16,044 nucleotides of DNA from JADJWR01 sp964509545 (GTDB taxonomy: Bacteria; Pseudomonadota; Gammaproteobacteria; Burkholderiales; Burkholderiaceae_F), in NCBI GenBank assembly GCA_964509545.1, contig CAZDXQ010000065.1:1-16044 (forward strand), written 5' to 3'. Positions 14,447-16,044 of this stretch are shown here, piece by piece. Position 1 is the stretch's first letter. Each line of letters begins with the position of its first letter. The translations under genes were made by a program, and so were the position numbers. The notes below the pieces were generated by a model. That model was not told the DNA's origin, did not search any database, and saw only the letters and a list, made by a program, of their open reading frames with translations.

Positions 14447-15571
14447 TCAGAGCCGCGCTTCCGGCCGATAAAGCGATCGCTCGTTGAACAGCGGCGACAC
14501 GTACGGCTTGTCGGTGCCGGCGTCGAACTCGGCGTGGTAGCGCTCGATGCGCTCGACCTCGTTCTTCGAGCCGAACACCAGCCCGATGCGCTGGTGCAGC
14601 GCGCTCGGCTGCACGCCGAGCACCGGCTCGCGGCCGGTGCTGGCGCCCCCGCCGGCCTGCTCCATGATGAAGCCGATCGGATTGGCCTCGTACAGCAGGC
14701 GCAGCCGGCCCGGCTTGCTGGGATCGCGGGTGTCGCGCGGGTACATGAACACGCCGCCGCGCATCAGTATCCGGTGCGCCTCGGCCACCAGGCTGGCGAT
14801 CCAGCGCATGTTGAAGTCCTTGCCGCGCGCGCCGGTCTTTCCGGCCAGGCATTCGTCGACGTAGCGTTTGACCGGCGATTCCCAGAAGCGGCTGTTGCTG
14901 CTGTTGATGGCGAACTCCTGCGTGTCGGCCGGAACGCGGATGTCCGGATGCGTCAGCTTGAACTCGCCGAGGCTCGGGTCGAGCGTGAAGCCGGCGACGC
15001 CGTCGCCGACAGTCAGCACCAGCATGGTCACCGGGCCGTAGATGGCGTAGCCGGCCGCCACCTGCGCGGTGCCGGGCTGCAGGAAGTCGGCCTCGGTCAC
15101 GTCGCGGCCGCTGTCGACCACCTCCTGCGGCGCGCGCAGGATCGAGAAGATGCTGCCGACCGAGACGTTGACGTCGATGTTGCTCGAGCCGTCGAGCGGA
15201 TCGAACACCAGCAGGTACTTGCCGCGCCGGTACTGGCCCGGGATCTGGTAGGGGGCCTCCATCTCCTCCGAGCCCATGCCGGCGAGGTGTCCGGACCATT
15301 CGCTGGTGCGCAGGAAGATCTCGTTGCTGACCACGTCGAGCGGCTTGACGGCCTCGCCCTGCACGTTGATCGGCGCGTGCGAGCGCGCGGCGGCGACCAG
15401 CTCGCGGCTCATCGGGTCGCCGAGTTCGCCGAAGGCCACGGCGCGGGCGATCGCCTTGGCGGCCAGGGCAACGTCGAGGACCAGCGCGTTCAGCGCCCCG
15501 CTGGCTCCTGGAAAGCGGCGGCGTTGCTCGATCAGGTACTGCGTCAGCGTGCGTCGGTTCGACAGCGGCAT
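14447..15571 (-). CDS. cbbF: Fructose-1,6-bisphosphatase class 1, CbbF
   Basis: This 374-residue metal-dependent phosphatase hydrolyses fructose 1,6-bisphosphate; Calvin-cycle versions often also take sedoheptulose 1,7-bisphosphate. The metal-binding signature DPLDGSSNIDVNVSVGS is at 124-140. The substrate-binding region includes NSSNSRFW (223-230), RWIASLVAEAHRIL (256-269) and GGVFMYPRD (272-280), then RLLYEANPIGFIMEQAGGGAS. The length suits the bacterial cbb type. The ATG at 15571 begins with the usual LTQYLIEQRR helix. The ribosome binding site is weak (AGGC about 10 bases upstream), and the start lies only 16 bases after the cbbX stop, so translation is probably coupled to cbbX. The housekeeping and Calvin-cycle copies cannot be told apart by sequence alone; the operon points to the latter. 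The name fbp would be equally valid. Confidence 0.96.
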   Translation of the reverse strand: MPLSNRRTLTQYLIEQRRRFPGASGALNALVLDVALAAKAIARAVAFGELGDPMSRELVAAARSHAPINVQGEAVKPLDVVSNEIFLRTSEWSGHLAGMGSEEMEAPYQIPGQYRRGKYLLVFDPLDGSSNIDVNVSVGSIFSILRAPQEVVDSGRDVTEADFLQPGTAQVAAGYAIYGPVTMLVLTVGDGVAGFTLDPSLGEFKLTHPDIRVPADTQEFAINSSNSRFWESPVKRYVDECLAGKTGARGKDFNMRWIASLVAEAHRILMRGGVFMYPRDTRDPSKPGRLRLLYEANPIGFIMEQAGGGASTGREPVLGVQPSALHQRIGLVFGSKNEVERIERYHAEFDAGTDKPYVSPLFNERSLYRPEARL

Positions 15572-15587
15572 GTCGGGTGCCTATGAG

Positions 15588-16044
15588 TCAGGAAGCGGGG
15601 GTCTGGAAGACGCGGCTGGCGAGGATGTCGGCCGGCATCAGGGTGGTCAGGTCGGCTTCGGTGAGCACGCGGTCGCGGTCGGCAAACAGGCGCGAGGCGG
15701 CGCGCAGCCGGGCGCGGTCAAGGGCATTGCGCACGCTGCGCGCGTTGGCGAAATGCGGCTGCTGCATGCGGCGCCCGAGATACTGCGCGAACGCCTCGCG
15801 CGCGCCATCGCCGAAGCGGTAGTGCTGCGCGGCGAGCATGCGCTCGGCGATGGCGAGCAGCTCGTCGCCCGTGTAGTCGGGAAAGTCGATGTGGTGCGCG
15901 ATGCGCGAGCTCATTCCGGGGTTGGACTTGAAGAAGGTGTCCATCCGGTCCTTGTAGCCGGCGAGGATCACGACGAGGTCGTCGCGCTGGTTCTCCATCA
16001 CCTGCAGCAGGATCTCGATCGCCTCCTGCCCGTAGTCGCGCTCG
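15588..16044 (-). CDS. cbbX: CbbX, red-type Rubisco activase (C-terminal part only)
   Basis: The last 151 residues of this AAA+ ATPase are visible, and the gene runs off the right edge. CbbX forms a hexameric ring that pulls on the C-terminus of the large subunit of red-type (form IC/ID) Rubisco to release bound sugar phosphates. The visible part contains ERDYGQEAIEILLQV, then the sensor-1 region DDLVVILAGYKDRMD, the arginine-finger region SNPGMSSRIAHHIDFPDY and the helical lid with FANARSVRNALDRARLR. It ends in ILASRVFQTPAS. The Walker A and B motifs lie outside the window. The frame has no true start inside the window; an apparent GTG at 16001 is internal. cbbL and cbbS are expected upstream of it, to the right. 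Confidence 0.95.
   Translation of the reverse strand, partial: ERDYGQEAIEILLQVMENQRDDLVVILAGYKDRMDTFFKSNPGMSSRIAHHIDFPDYTGDELLAIAERMLAAQHYRFGDGAREAFAQYLGRRMQQPHFANARSVRNALDRARLRAASRLFADRDRVLTEADLTTLMPADILASRVFQTPAS

Noticed and set aside
15588..16001. Treating the frame from GTG at 16001 as a complete small gene
   Set aside because: The codons before it (ERDYGQEAIEILLQ) continue the CbbX sequence to the window edge, so the gene is simply cut.

Overview
The window is about two thirds G+C, densely packed, and reads as the chromosome of a facultatively autotrophic proteobacterium. The best guess is a betaproteobacterium near Burkholderiales or Rhodocyclales. This rests on codon use, a red-type cbb gene set with cbbX, a class I phosphoribulokinase of 290 residues, a TRAP transporter, and a short 'FPACAG'-type dispersed palindrome. 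It is inferred from protein character, not from a marker gene. I found no rRNA, tRNA, CRISPR array, insertion sequence or phage gene.

Layout, left to right. (1) 1-268: a gene-poor edge. Its first 55 bases are much richer in A+T than the rest, and it holds at most a 35-codon membrane peptide on the minus strand. (2) 269-3823, minus strand: a probable three-gene operon read right to left. It encodes an M14 zinc carboxypeptidase (2126-3823), an unrecognised membrane-anchored protein (1489-2088) and a thiolase (269-1453). (3) 3824-4006: a divergent promoter region. (4) 4007-7763, plus strand: a TRAP transporter operon dctP-dctQ-dctM followed by a small lipoprotein. A strong intrinsic terminator between dctP and dctQ and degenerate 3'-end copies of dctP sit in the 262-bp dctP-dctQ gap. 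(5) 8056-9846, plus strand: a Tat-exported dipeptide/oligopeptide-type ABC substrate-binding protein with no permease or ATPase beside it. (6) 9976-16044, minus strand: a Calvin cycle (cbb) operon read right to left as cbbX (cut by the window edge), cbbF, cbbP, cbbT, a thioredoxin-fold redox protein and cbbY.

How the genes fit together. Phosphoribulokinase makes ribulose 1,5-bisphosphate. Fructose/sedoheptulose bisphosphatase and transketolase regenerate the pentose phosphates. CbbX remodels inhibited red-type Rubisco, and CbbY removes the misfire inhibitor xylulose 1,5-bisphosphate. The Rubisco genes cbbL and cbbS are expected just beyond the right edge, upstream of cbbX. Regions 2 to 5 look heterotrophic: uptake of an organic acid by TRAP, peptide capture and trimming, and acyl-CoA or acetoacetyl-CoA metabolism.

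Most of the window is well understood. The points that deserve a second look are the thioredoxin-like gene inside the cbb operon, a DctM enlarged by an extra segment of about 65 residues with two predicted helices, the dctP-dctQ gap with its terminator and repeated dctP-tail sequence, and the orphan Tat-dependent binding protein. I did not find convincing evidence of an entirely new system.
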